Part shown: positions 35,216-43,869 of the stretch, one piece after another
How positions within the stretch are numbered: the stretch's first letter is position 1
How the letters are laid out: the number at the start of each line of letters is the position of its first letter
From: Gammaproteobacteria bacterium
GTDB taxonomy: Bacteria > Pseudomonadota > Gammaproteobacteria > DSM-16500
NCBI GenBank assembly: GCA_019634835.1
Contig: JAHCAO010000001.1
Coordinates: 392,326 to 456,325, forward strand
Length of the DNA: 64,000 nucleotides
Direction of reading: 5' to 3'
The notes under the pieces: model-generated
Told to the model about the DNA's origin: nothing
The model's database searches: none
Seen by the model: only the letters and a program-made list of their open reading frames with translations
Translations under genes and position numbers: made by a program

Positions 35216-35322
35216 GAATATACTCTCATGCAAGATCAGCGAAACCGCTGTGGTGCAAGATATTCCTCTGATTATGTGCTATATGCTATCATGCAAGTCA
35301 ATTTTTATGAGCATTGTACATT

Positions 35323-35826
35323 ATGGCATTATTAGAAATACTTAAATTCCCTGACCCACGTTTGCGTATCAAAGCACAGCCGATTAATGAAATCGATGTT
35401 GAGTTGCGCCGGATGGTAGATGACATGTATGAAACCATGTATGCCAGCCATGGGGTTGGGTTGGCTGCTACCCAGGTGAATATTCATCGGCAGATTTTTA
35501 CCATGGATGTTTCGGAGACTCGCGATCAAGGTATTTGTGTGCTGAATCCGGAAATTATTCATCAGGAAGGGATTCAATACGAAGCGGAAGGCTGCCTTTC
35601 TGTAGGGGGAGGAACCTATGATAAAGTCGAGCGTGCGCTTAAAGTGCGTCTAAAAGGAATGGATTTAGATGGAAAAATCTTTGAATTAGATGCAGAAAAC
35701 CTCATGGCGGTTTGTATTCAACATGAAATTGACCATTTAAATGGAGTTTTATTTATCGACCATCTTTCTCGGTTAAAACAGATGCGCATTCGAAAAAAGA
35801 TAGAAAAATTAGATCGTCGAGAATAA
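35323..35826 (+). CDS. def: Peptide deformylase
   Basis: The start at ATG 35323 (MALLEILKFPDPRLR) fits the family; a TTG at 35314 would add three residues. The 167-residue product has all three motifs: GVGLAATQV, EGCLSV with the metal-ligand Cys, and QHEIDHLNG with the two His ligands and catalytic Glu. It removes the formyl group from nascent proteins. fmt follows 3 bp after its stop, the classic def-fmt-rsmB cluster. Confidence 0.96.
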   Translation: MALLEILKFPDPRLRIKAQPINEIDVELRRMVDDMYETMYASHGVGLAATQVNIHRQIFTMDVSETRDQGICVLNPEIIHQEGIQYEAEGCLSVGGGTYDKVERALKVRLKGMDLDGKIFELDAENLMAVCIQHEIDHLNGVLFIDHLSRLKQMRIRKKIEKLDRRE

Positions 35827-35829
35827 TCA

Positions 35830-36780
35830 GTGACAATACCATCATTAAGAGTGATTTTTGCAGGTACACCTGCTTTTGCAGCTGTCGCATTACAAGCATT
35901 AATTCGTTCATCTCATCAAATTGTTGCAGTCTATACACAACCAGACCGACCTGCTGGTAGAGGATTGAAATTAACACCTAGTCCGGTAAAAGAATTGGCA
36001 ATGGAACACCATTTACCTGTCTATCAGCCGGACTCACTAAAGAATGAAATTGAGCAAAAAAAATTGGCTGATTTAAATGCTGACGTCATGATCGTGGCTG
36101 CTTATGGGTTGTTACTGCCTAGGGCTGTTTTACGCGCGCCGCGGTTGGGTTGTATTAATATTCATCCTTCATTATTGCCGCGTTGGCGGGGCGCAGCGCC
36201 TATTCAACGAACGATTCATGCAGGCGATAGTCGAACAGGGGTCACTATCATGCAAATGGATGAAGGACTTGATACAGGGCCTATGCTGCTGAAACGTGAG
36301 TATATGCTGCAAGAAGAGGAAACTTCACAGACCTTGCATGATCAATTAGCTCAGATGGGGGCAGATGCGTTAATAGAAGTATTGAAGTTATTGAGGCAAG
36401 GAAATGTACAATCGGAGCCTCAAGATGATCATCTTGCAACTTATGCGCAAAAAATTCGTAAAGAAGAAGCGCTGATTGATTGGGCACAATCTGCCATTGA
36501 GTTAGAACATAAAATCCGTGCTTTTAACCCATGGCCAGTTGCTTATACCACATGGCAGGGGAAAAACTTGCGTATTTGGATGGCGAAAGCGTTACAGGAG
36601 ATGCACCATATTCCTCCCTGCACCATTATTCGTGCGTCGTGTGAAGGTATTGATGTGATGACAGGAAAAGGCGTATTGCGTTTGCTTCACGTTCAATTAC
36701 CTGGTGGAAAAGCGATGCCAGCAGCAGATTTTTACAATGCACATCATGATAAACTCATTCTAGGCCAGTGTTTGACATGA
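35830..36780 (+). CDS. fmt: Methionyl-tRNA formyltransferase
   Basis: The start is a GTG at 35830, 3 bp after def. The 316-residue protein has RVIFAGTPAFAAVAL, QPDRPAGRG, the formyltetrahydrofolate site HPSLLPRWRGAAPIQ and MDEGLDTGPML, and the C-terminal tRNA-binding OB-like domain. It formylates initiator Met-tRNA. Its stop overlaps the rsmB start (ATGA). Confidence 0.96.
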   Translation: MTIPSLRVIFAGTPAFAAVALQALIRSSHQIVAVYTQPDRPAGRGLKLTPSPVKELAMEHHLPVYQPDSLKNEIEQKKLADLNADVMIVAAYGLLLPRAVLRAPRLGCINIHPSLLPRWRGAAPIQRTIHAGDSRTGVTIMQMDEGLDTGPMLLKREYMLQEEETSQTLHDQLAQMGADALIEVLKLLRQGNVQSEPQDDHLATYAQKIRKEEALIDWAQSAIELEHKIRAFNPWPVAYTTWQGKNLRIWMAKALQEMHHIPPCTIIRASCEGIDVMTGKGVLRLLHVQLPGGKAMPAADFYNAHHDKLILGQCLT

Positions 36781-38096
36781 GTAGAATACCAACAGGTCCT
36801 AATCTCCGTTTAATTGCTGCTCGTATTATTCATGACGTAACAAATGGCTGCTCATTGTCAGATCGTTTGAACGCAGTGCTGTTGTCAATTCAGGATCCAC
36901 GTGATCGTGGATTTGTACAAGCAGTTTGTTATGGTGTTTGCCGTTTTTATACCAAATTAGATGTTATCTTGAGTCATTTATTAAAAAAGCCAATGAAGGC
37001 AAAAGATAGTGATGTGCATGCATTGTTATTGGTTGGACTATTTCAACTGATGGCAATGCGAATTCCTGAGTATGCTGCTGTGACTGAAACGGTTAATGCA
37101 ACGGAAAAACTGAAAAAACCTTGGGCGCGTGGTTTAGTGAATGCAGTGATGCGTGAGTATTTGCGCAACCGGCAATCTCTGGAAGAACCAATTCAACATG
37201 ACATAGAAGCTCATTATGCTCATCCGCAATGGTGGGTTGACGTAATAAGAAGGGCTTGGCCTAAGTACTGGACAGAGGTGCTTGATGCGAATAATCAGCA
37301 TCCGCCATTTGCGTTACGTGTGAATCAACAACACTTGACTCGGGATGAATACATAAAAAAATTGCAACAAGCAGGATATACTGCGCAAATCATTCCTGAA
37401 ACAACAAATGGTATCATTCTGGATTCTGCCGTTTCGATAGATGAATTGCCTGGATTTTCAACGGGTGATGTCTCAGTACAAGATGGCGCGGCGCAACTTG
37501 CTGCCGAATTGTTGAACCTTATGCCTAATCAACATGTGCTAGATGCGTGTGCTGCACCAGGCGGTAAATTGACCCATCTGTTAGAAGTGGAGCCGGATTT
37601 ATCATTGATTGCGGTTGAAAAAGAAGAATCGCGAATGGCCTCTATCAAAGAAAACTTGATGCGACTGAATATGAGAGCAGAATGTGTTTGTCATGATGTG
37701 AATAATATAGAAGATTGGTGGGATGGAAAATTATTTGACCGGATATTACTCGATGCGCCTTGCTCGGCCAGTGGTGTCGTTAGGCGTCACCCTGATATCA
37801 AATTATTGCGTCACCCTGAAGATATAGCATTATTAGCGAAGGAACAATATCAATTACTCACCTCACTTTGGCCTTTGTTACATGTTGGGGGATTGCTGCT
37901 ATATGCAACTTGTTCAATCTTGCCTGAAGAAAATACACATGTTTTACAACGTTTTTTGGCATTGCAGCCTGATGCTAAAGAAGTGCAAATAGCAGCATCT
38001 TGGGGTTTACCTTGTGAAATAGGTCGGCAAATCTTGCCAGGTATACATCAGCTGGATGGATTTTATTATGCACTATTGGAGAAAGTAAAAATTTGA
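36777..38096 (+). CDS. rsmB: 16S rRNA (cytosine-967-C5)-methyltransferase
   Basis: The ATG at 36777 overlaps the fmt stop; an in-frame GTG at 36768 is less likely. The protein of about 439 residues has an N-terminal NusB-like RNA-binding domain (RLIAARIIHDV, VCYGVCRFY, GLFQLM) and a C-terminal SAM methyltransferase with VLDACAAPGGKL, LLDAPCSASGVVRRHPDI (catalytic Cys in APCSASG) and LLYATCSILPEEN. It methylates C967 of 16S rRNA. Confidence 0.95.
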   Translation: MSRIPTGPNLRLIAARIIHDVTNGCSLSDRLNAVLLSIQDPRDRGFVQAVCYGVCRFYTKLDVILSHLLKKPMKAKDSDVHALLLVGLFQLMAMRIPEYAAVTETVNATEKLKKPWARGLVNAVMREYLRNRQSLEEPIQHDIEAHYAHPQWWVDVIRRAWPKYWTEVLDANNQHPPFALRVNQQHLTRDEYIKKLQQAGYTAQIIPETTNGIILDSAVSIDELPGFSTGDVSVQDGAAQLAAELLNLMPNQHVLDACAAPGGKLTHLLEVEPDLSLIAVEKEESRMASIKENLMRLNMRAECVCHDVNNIEDWWDGKLFDRILLDAPCSASGVVRRHPDIKLLRHPEDIALLAKEQYQLLTSLWPLLHVGGLLLYATCSILPEENTHVLQRFLALQPDAKEVQIAASWGLPCEIGRQILPGIHQLDGFYYALLEKVKI

Positions 38097-38105
38097 CTCA
38101 GGATT

Positions 38106-38137
38106 TTTGCTCCTAAAATTGAAACACAACGAGTATA
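38106..38137. repeat. Repeat family A, right half only
   Basis: TTTGCTCCTAAAATTGAAAC followed by ACAACGAGTATA corresponds to the right arm of the palindromic repeat at 3079-3168 (CTCCTAAAATTGAAATGCTA). It is directly followed by a family H palindromic element. Confidence 0.55.
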
Positions 38138-38145
38138 GTAGAGTG

Positions 38146-38314
38146 AATGTTTGATGATAGCGGTGTTTAAGCAGGTTTGTTTCTTTTATTTTTTATATAA
38201 AGGAAAGTGGACAGGAGTCCACTTTAGCAAAAGCCGGAAGGGAAACGTCTTTTGCAATAGAATATAAAAAATAAAAGAAACAAACCTGCTTAAACACCGC
38301 TATCATCAAACATT
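38146..38314. repeat. Palindromic element, family H, copy 2 (core inverted)
   Basis: The arms (AATGTTTGATGATAGCGGTG TTTAAGCAGG... and its inverse ending at 38314) are perfectly complementary over about 40 bp plus the AT-rich TTTTATTTTTTATAT flank. The core is the reverse complement of the 23210 and 49157 cores: GGAAAGTGGACAGGAGTCCA then CTTTAGCAAAAGCCGGAAGG and GAAACGTCTTTTGC. It lies between rsmB and guaC, which point the same way. The arm sequence is different from the other two copies. Confidence 0.9.
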
Positions 38315-38346
38315 GACATAGTAGGGAATAAAACAAGAGGAACATC

Positions 38347-39402
38347 ATGCGTATTGAATATGACGTGAAACTAGACTTTCGTGATGTACTGATTCGGCCT
38401 AAAAGAAGTGTATTGAAAACGCGTGCGGATGTAGTGTTAGAGCGTGAATTTAAGTTTAAGCATACACAAACCGTGTGGCATGGTGTTCCTATTATCGCTT
38501 CCAATATGGACCATACCGGCACATTTAACATGGCTAAGACATTATCAGAACATCGGCTGCTGACAGCGTTAGATAAATTTATTCCATTGGAAGATTGGAG
38601 AAATTTTTCTAATGAACAACCAAAAGTACTATTATCTAGCTTTATTTCCGTAGGTACTGCTGAATCAGATTTTCAAAAATTAGAAGAAGTCATGCGCTTT
38701 GCACACATTCCGTTTATTTGTCTTGATGTGGCAAATGGCTATACGGAACGTTTTGTTTCTTGCCTTGAACATTTACGGGAGAGATACCCATCCACGGTTA
38801 TCATGGCGGGAAATGTAGTGACAGGTGAAATGGTAGAAGAATTAATTCTTTCTGGTGCTGACATTGTTAAAATTGGTATAGGGCCAGGCTCTGTTTGCAC
38901 GACTCGCGAAAAAACAGGGGTAGGATATCCTCAATTGTCTGCTCTCATTGAATGTGCAGATGCTGCACATGGTTTAGGCGGTCAAGTCTGTGCAGATGGT
39001 GGCTGTGTCATGCCAGGCGATGTGGCTAAGGCTTTTGCGGCTGGAGCAGATTTTGTTATGTTAGGCGGCATGCTGGCGGGACATGATGAGTGTCTGGGTG
39101 AAGTCATTGAAGAGCATGGAAAAAAATTTAAACGTTTCTATGGGATGAGTTCGACAGAAGCGATGGAACGACATCATGGCAGTGTCGCAGATTATCGTGC
39201 AAGCGAAGGTCGCTCTGTCAATGTTCCTTATCGTGGACCAGTTAAAAATACAGTATTAGATATTCTTGGCGGCATACGTTCAACCTGTACTTATGTTGGT
39301 GCGCACCGTTTAAAAGAATTATCTAAACGCACGACTTTCATTCGCGTCACACATCAATTGAATGAAGTGTTTGTTCCTTATGACGTTGACAAAAATCGTT
39401 AG
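38347..39402 (+). CDS. guaC: GMP reductase
   Basis: The 351-residue protein is the GuaC type of the IMPDH/GMPR family, with no CBS domains. Motifs: [36 protein letters not shown], the catalytic loop [19 protein letters not shown] (Cys in GSVCTT), [16 protein letters not shown] and [18 protein letters not shown] at the C-terminus. It converts GMP to IMP with NADPH. AAGAGGAAC precedes the ATG. Confidence 0.95.
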   Translation: MRIEYDVKLDFRDVLIRPKRSVLKTRADVVLEREFKFKHTQTVWHGVPIIASNMDHTGTFNMAKTLSEHRLLTALDKFIPLEDWRNFSNEQPKVLLSSFISVGTAESDFQKLEEVMRFAHIPFICLDVANGYTERFVSCLEHLRERYPSTVIMAGNVVTGEMVEELILSGADIVKIGIGPGSVCTTREKTGVGYPQLSALIECADAAHGLGGQVCADGGCVMPGDVAKAFAAGADFVMLGGMLAGHDECLGEVIEEHGKKFKRFYGMSSTEAMERHHGSVADYRASEGRSVNVPYRGPVKNTVLDILGGIRSTCTYVGAHRLKELSKRTTFIRVTHQLNEVFVPYDVDKNR

Positions 39403-39414
39403 GTGACACAGCTG

Positions 39415-39969
39415 ATGCCGTTTATTATTCTCGATCGTGATGGGGTCATTAATTACGATTCAACTGAATACATTAAATCTCCAGAAGAATGGCTGCCTAT
39501 TCCTGGCAGTTTAGAAGCTATTGCACAATTAAATCGCTGCGGGTTTCGTGTATTTATTGTGACAAATCAATCAGGCGTTGCGCGTGGATATTATGATCTT
39601 GGTACCTTGGATTTGATTCATGAGAAATTAATGCATGAGCTTGCCACCGTTGGCGGATGTATTGAGGAGATTTTTTATTGTCCGCATCATCCTGAAAAAG
39701 CATGTTTATGTCGTAAACCAAAACCCGGGTTGCTGCACCAAATTGCAGCGAAATATCCTATTAATTTGCGGGAAACTTTTTTCATTGGTGATTCTTTAGT
39801 AGATATTCAAACCGCGCAGTCAGTGGGTTGTATGCCGTTATTAGTACTAACAGGTAACGGAGAAAAAGTACTAAAGACACATACTGAGTTGAGCAATGTT
39901 CCTCACTTTCTAGATTTAGCAAAAGCAGTGGAATATGTATTGTCCAGGCAAAAAGAACACTCAGAGTAA
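39415..39969 (+). CDS. gmhB: D-glycero-beta-D-manno-heptose 1,7-bisphosphate 7-phosphatase
   Basis: The start at ATG 39415 gives MPFIILDRDGVIN, the usual beginning, with AGGTGA 9 bp upstream; a GTG at 39403 directly after the guaC stop is the alternative. HAD motifs are DRDGVIN, TNQSG, K in RKPKPG and GDSLVDIQTA. A zinc-binding loop CPHHPEKACLCRKPKPG is typical of GmhB. It makes the ADP-heptose precursor for LPS core, consistent with the waaG/waaP genes further on. Confidence 0.93.
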   Translation: MPFIILDRDGVINYDSTEYIKSPEEWLPIPGSLEAIAQLNRCGFRVFIVTNQSGVARGYYDLGTLDLIHEKLMHELATVGGCIEEIFYCPHHPEKACLCRKPKPGLLHQIAAKYPINLRETFFIGDSLVDIQTAQSVGCMPLLVLTGNGEKVLKTHTELSNVPHFLDLAKAVEYVLSRQKEHSE

Positions 39970-39972
39970 ACT

Positions 39973-40704
39973 ATGAATAAGAAAATATTTTCATCAGTCA
40001 ACTTATTCATTCGTTCTCTCATATTTTCTACCTATTCACTTACTACCATGGCCCTCTATAGTTTTGTCTGTCTTGCTGCATTACCTTTTCCTTTGCATTA
40101 TAGACATGGCTTGATCCGTGCATATATGCGTGTTTATTTTTATGTGCTTAAAGTGGTGTGCCGAATCGATTATAGGGTGGAAGGACTGGAAAATATTCCC
40201 AAAGATCGGAATGGTATTATTATGTGTAAACACCAATCGACATGGGAAACATTTTTTCTTCCTCTTTATTTTCATGCTCCAGCTGCTTTGGCAAAAAGAG
40301 AGTTAGGATGGATACCTTTTTTTGGTTGGGGATTAGCAGTATCAGAGCCTATTTTTATTGACCGGAAGAATAAATCGACTGCGATGCAGCAAATCATAGA
40401 AAAAGGTAGGAAATGCTTGGAGCAAGGTCGTTGGATTATGATTTTTCCAGAAGGTACACGTGTGCCGTATGGAAAAGTGGGACAGTATAAGTTAGGTGGA
40501 GCTCGTCTTGCTGCAACAACAGGTTATCCGGTTATTCCTGTTGCGCATAATGCAGGGAAATTTTGGCCTCGACGTAAATTCATTAAACAGCCTGGTACGA
40601 TTACTGTCGTCATTGGCCCACTGATTGAGAGCCAAGGGCGTGAGCCAGATGAAATCTTATCTCTTACTAAGAATTGGATAGAAGATACGATGACGCGAAT
40701 TTAA
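39973..40704 (+). CDS. 1-acyl-sn-glycerol-3-phosphate acyltransferase-like protein
   Basis: The 243-residue protein has an N-terminal membrane segment and the PlsC/LPLAT domain. Motif I is MCKHQSTWETFFLP (HX4E, with the family variant Glu in place of Asp). Motif III is IFPEGTRVPYGKVGQYKLGG, and the motif IV-like segment is GYPVIPVAHNAGKFW. It transfers acyl chains to lysophosphatidate or a related lysolipid at the inner membrane. It is 3 bp downstream of gmhB, in the order gmhB-plsC seen in many gammaproteobacteria. Confidence 0.9.
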   Translation: MNKKIFSSVNLFIRSLIFSTYSLTTMALYSFVCLAALPFPLHYRHGLIRAYMRVYFYVLKVVCRIDYRVEGLENIPKDRNGIIMCKHQSTWETFFLPLYFHAPAALAKRELGWIPFFGWGLAVSEPIFIDRKNKSTAMQQIIEKGRKCLEQGRWIMIFPEGTRVPYGKVGQYKLGGARLAATTGYPVIPVAHNAGKFWPRRKFIKQPGTITVVIGPLIESQGREPDEILSLTKNWIEDTMTRI

Positions 40705-40834
40705 AGCTTCATTGGGAATTTTCGCGGAAGAGGACAGCCGTCGTCAGGGAGTATTAAGCAATCATTAAGCTTAGCTTCAAATAGGTTTAAGGTTGTTTTG
40801 GTAAACTATCTTCATAATCCTGTTTTTGTAAAAT

Positions 40835-41767
40835 CTAAGCTTTTTCTTGCACCAAAGAAGAATGGCGACTCTCTTTCTTTGGTTGTCCCCATCGGATAAA
40901 GTCAACGTGAACTGCTGAAGCTTCATCAATAAATCCACCCGTTAATAAATTATTGCTTAAGCACCTGGATCGGTGAGTAATACAGTCAGCAATGGGTGAT
41001 TCGGGTGGAATCACGTCCATTAATGCAGAGTAAGGCACAAGCACGGTTTGTGGCCCATAAATATAAGGCGCAACTTTGCCTGTTTCAAAGGTGATTAACA
41101 ACCCATTAGGTTTAATATTCCAACTGACAAAGTTTTCTAATATTGGTGTCGTTCCGTCTACTATCTTATTTTTATTAGGTAAGCGGCGAGACAAGATATG
41201 ATGTGTGTAGTGAGATAAAATATTTAGAAAATTTGAATTTGGTGAAAATAGAGTGCTTAATTCTATTTGTTCGTTTTTATCCAAGTTATAGTTTACAACG
41301 CGATGATCATGGTAAGGACGAGGCATGCCAGCAATAAAACCTTGGGTACTAAAACGTATGCTAATAATATGGTCGCGTTTGGATTTGATGTACGAGGTAT
41401 TATAATCAAGATATAGATTATTCGTTATTTTATCTTTAGGCATTTTTTTCTGGTATGGTTCATGGTCTTTGACTCGTCGCCTAAACTCAGTAATTTCATC
41501 TCGCACAATTTGCAATACTAATTGATTAAAATCGTTTACACCGTCACGCTGAGTTTCGCTGGCCAATTGTGGATAAACAGATTTAATAATAATTCTGTAT
41601 TTCCCGTACTCAAATTTAAGTGTTGAAACGAGATCAACATCATCATAGACATGGTATGTCATGTTATCTTCCAGGCCACTGTCTTCATCTGTGATGGCAG
41701 CAGAAGCAGGGAGCGTGAGATAACCAATTAATAATCCTGCTAATAAAATGAGTTTTAGTGGTTTCAT
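40835..41767 (-). CDS. Exported DUF3298/DUF4163 domain protein
   Basis: The 310-residue protein has a signal peptide (LKLILLAGLLIGYLTLPASAA). The mature part has the DUF4163-like N-terminal region (YRIIIKSVYPQL, DFNQLVLQIVRDEITEFRRRV) and a DUF3298 C-terminal region (HDHRVVNYNLDKNEQIELSTLF, LITFETGKVAPYIYGPQTVLVPYSAL), as in RsiV/PdaC-related envelope proteins. The function is unknown; such proteins bind or process cell-wall glycans in some species. It is a single gene on the minus strand. Confidence 0.75.
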   Translation of the reverse strand: MKPLKLILLAGLLIGYLTLPASAAITDEDSGLEDNMTYHVYDDVDLVSTLKFEYGKYRIIIKSVYPQLASETQRDGVNDFNQLVLQIVRDEITEFRRRVKDHEPYQKKMPKDKITNNLYLDYNTSYIKSKRDHIISIRFSTQGFIAGMPRPYHDHRVVNYNLDKNEQIELSTLFSPNSNFLNILSHYTHHILSRRLPNKNKIVDGTTPILENFVSWNIKPNGLLITFETGKVAPYIYGPQTVLVPYSALMDVIPPESPIADCITHRSRCLSNNLLTGGFIDEASAVHVDFIRWGQPKKESRHSSLVQEKA

Positions 41768-41948
41768 GATGATATCCTTATTTCACCATTTATCAGCTTA
41801 GCACCAACTTTATTAATCTGAAAATGATTATTTTTTGTTCATGTTCAGGTAGAATATGTAGCTAAGTTAGAAAATTTTTCAGCAGAATTTTTGGAGCGTT
41901 TACAGTATGTTACTGTAACTTATTGTATTAACAAGAAGTGACAAAACA

Positions 41949-43082
41949 ATGAAACTAGCTTTTTGCCTTTTTAGGTACTTTCCCTATGGTGGGTTGCAGC
42001 GTGATTTTCTGCGTATAGCGAAGGTTTGCCAACAACGCGGGCATGAAGTCCATGTTTATACCATGTGCTGGGAAGGGGAAAATGAACCTTTGTTTCGTGT
42101 ACAGATTATTCAGCCTGGTGGCTGGCAAAACCATACACGTAACGCTTCTTTTGCTGAAGTAGTCAGAGCACACTTAAACATTGAGCATTATGATCTTGTG
42201 ATTGGCTTTAATAAAATGCCTTATTTAGATATGTATTATGCTGCTGATGTTTGCTATCAGTCACGTGTACAGGATAAACGTGGGATATTGTATCGATTGT
42301 TACCGCGTTATCGGCAATTGCTAAGACTAGAAAAATCGGTATTTGGTCGTGGCAATAAAACGGAAATCATCTTGATTTCACCATTGCAGCAGCAGGAATT
42401 TACCCACTATTATCAGACAGAAGCAGCACGTTTTCATTTGTTGCCGCCTGGTATCGCAAGAGATCGTATTGCGCCAGAAAACGCGTTGGAAATACGGGAG
42501 CAAGTAAGAAATGCCTATAAACTTACAGCAGATGATAGGTTATTGTTGCTAGTCGGTTCTGGTTTTAAAACAAAAGGTTTGGATCGTGCTATTCGAGGTT
42601 TAGCTTGTTTGCCTGATGCATTAAAAGCACATACACAATTATTTGTTATCGGCCAGGATGACGCAACTTTATTTAAGAGATTGGCTGTACGCCTTAACAT
42701 CGCTAAACAAGTCCATTTTTTTGGTGGAAGAGATAATGTACGTGATTTTCTTCTTGCTGCAGACTTGCTATTACACCCCGCTTATCATGAGAATACAGGA
42801 ACAATTTTATTAGAAGCAGTTGTGTCTGGTCTTCCTGTTTTGACCGTCGATACGTGTGGTTATTCACATTATGTGAGTGAGGCCAATGTGGGAGTAGTGT
42901 TAAGATCGCCATTTCAGCAAGATGAATTTAATACTACCTTGCAAAAAATGTTACTATCTTCTAATCGCCCGCAATGGCGGCTAAATGGACTGACTTTTGC
43001 AAAAACAGCGGACATATATGGATTACCAGAAAAGGCAGTTGATCTTATCGAACGTATCGGACAAAAACGTGTATTTGCATAA
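41949..43082 (+). CDS. waaG: LPS core glucosyltransferase I (GT4 family)
   Basis: The 377-residue protein starts MKLAFCLFRYFPYGGLQRDF, a hallmark of WaaG, and has LPPGIARDR, the donor-binding segment VGSGFKTKGLDRAIRGL and the GT4 E-x7-E region PAYHENTGTILLEAVVSGLPVL. It adds the first outer-core hexose to heptose II of LPS. It overlaps the following waaP gene, so they are co-translated. Confidence 0.94.
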   Translation: MKLAFCLFRYFPYGGLQRDFLRIAKVCQQRGHEVHVYTMCWEGENEPLFRVQIIQPGGWQNHTRNASFAEVVRAHLNIEHYDLVIGFNKMPYLDMYYAADVCYQSRVQDKRGILYRLLPRYRQLLRLEKSVFGRGNKTEIILISPLQQQEFTHYYQTEAARFHLLPPGIARDRIAPENALEIREQVRNAYKLTADDRLLLLVGSGFKTKGLDRAIRGLACLPDALKAHTQLFVIGQDDATLFKRLAVRLNIAKQVHFFGGRDNVRDFLLAADLLLHPAYHENTGTILLEAVVSGLPVLTVDTCGYSHYVSEANVGVVLRSPFQQDEFNTTLQKMLLSSNRPQWRLNGLTFAKTADIYGLPEKAVDLIERIGQKRVFA

Positions 43083-43869
43083 TGATGTTAAGCAATATTT
43101 ATCAGCAGCTGCGCCTGCTTTTGATCAGTTGATGGCGTTGCGAGGAGAATGCTTTCGATACCAAGAAGGTCGGTTGACTCAGCGAGTGAGGCTAGGAGGA
43201 GAAAATTATTTTATTAAACAACATACTGGCGTAGGATGGAAAGAGATTTTTAAGAATTTATTTCAGTTGCGTTGGCCAGTGTTGAGTGCGAAAAATGAGA
43301 AAAATGCCATTGAAAAATTACAATCATTAGGTATATCTGTGCCTGTCATTACGGGGTTTGGCAAACGAGGCATCAATCCAGCACGTATGGAATCTTTTAT
43401 CGTAATGAAAGAGCTTAGCCCAGTGATTAGCCTTGAAGACTTATGTAAAACGTGGTGTAAGACACCACCATCTTTCATCTTAAAGCATGGTCTCATTAAA
43501 GAAGTAGCACGTATTGTACGGACTTTACATCAAAGCGGAGTGAATCACCGCGACTTATATATTTGCCATTTTTTATTGGATATTTCAAATGGCTTAGTCT
43601 GTTCTTCTGGCAGATCTCTTACATTATATTTGATCGATTTGCATCGCGCACAAATTCGTCGCTTGACACCAGAGCGTTGGATCATCAAAGATTTATCAGG
43701 GTTGTATTTTTCAAGCAAGGATATTGGACTAACACAGCGCGATTTATATCGTTTCATAAAAACTTATACAACAAAGAGTTTGCGCGACGTGTTGGGCTCA
43801 GAAAAAATATTTTGGTATAAGGTGAGAATGCGTGGAGAACGATTATATAGTGACCACATCAGGTGCTGA
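43018..43869 (+). CDS. waaP: LPS core heptose I kinase
   Basis: The open frame extends from TTG 42997; the first ATG is 43018, inside waaG. The protein is about 283 residues. It matches WaaP in YFIKQHTGVGWKEIFKNLFQLRWPV (ATP-binding Lys), SFIVMKELSPVISLEDLC, the catalytic loop SGVNHRDLYICHFLLD and the metal-binding LYLIDLHRAQ. It phosphorylates inner-core heptose I, which is important for outer membrane integrity. It overlaps the next kinase gene by 38 bp. Confidence 0.93.
   Translation: MDYQKRQLILSNVSDKNVYLHNDVKQYLSAAAPAFDQLMALRGECFRYQEGRLTQRVRLGGENYFIKQHTGVGWKEIFKNLFQLRWPVLSAKNEKNAIEKLQSLGISVPVITGFGKRGINPARMESFIVMKELSPVISLEDLCKTWCKTPPSFILKHGLIKEVARIVRTLHQSGVNHRDLYICHFLLDISNGLVCSSGRSLTLYLIDLHRAQIRRLTPERWIIKDLSGLYFSSKDIGLTQRDLYRFIKTYTTKSLRDVLGSEKIFWYKVRMRGERLYSDHIRC

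Noticed and set aside
40081..40306. Overlapping small ORFs within the acyltransferase gene
   Set aside because: They lie in alternative frames of a well-conserved gene and have no independent signals.
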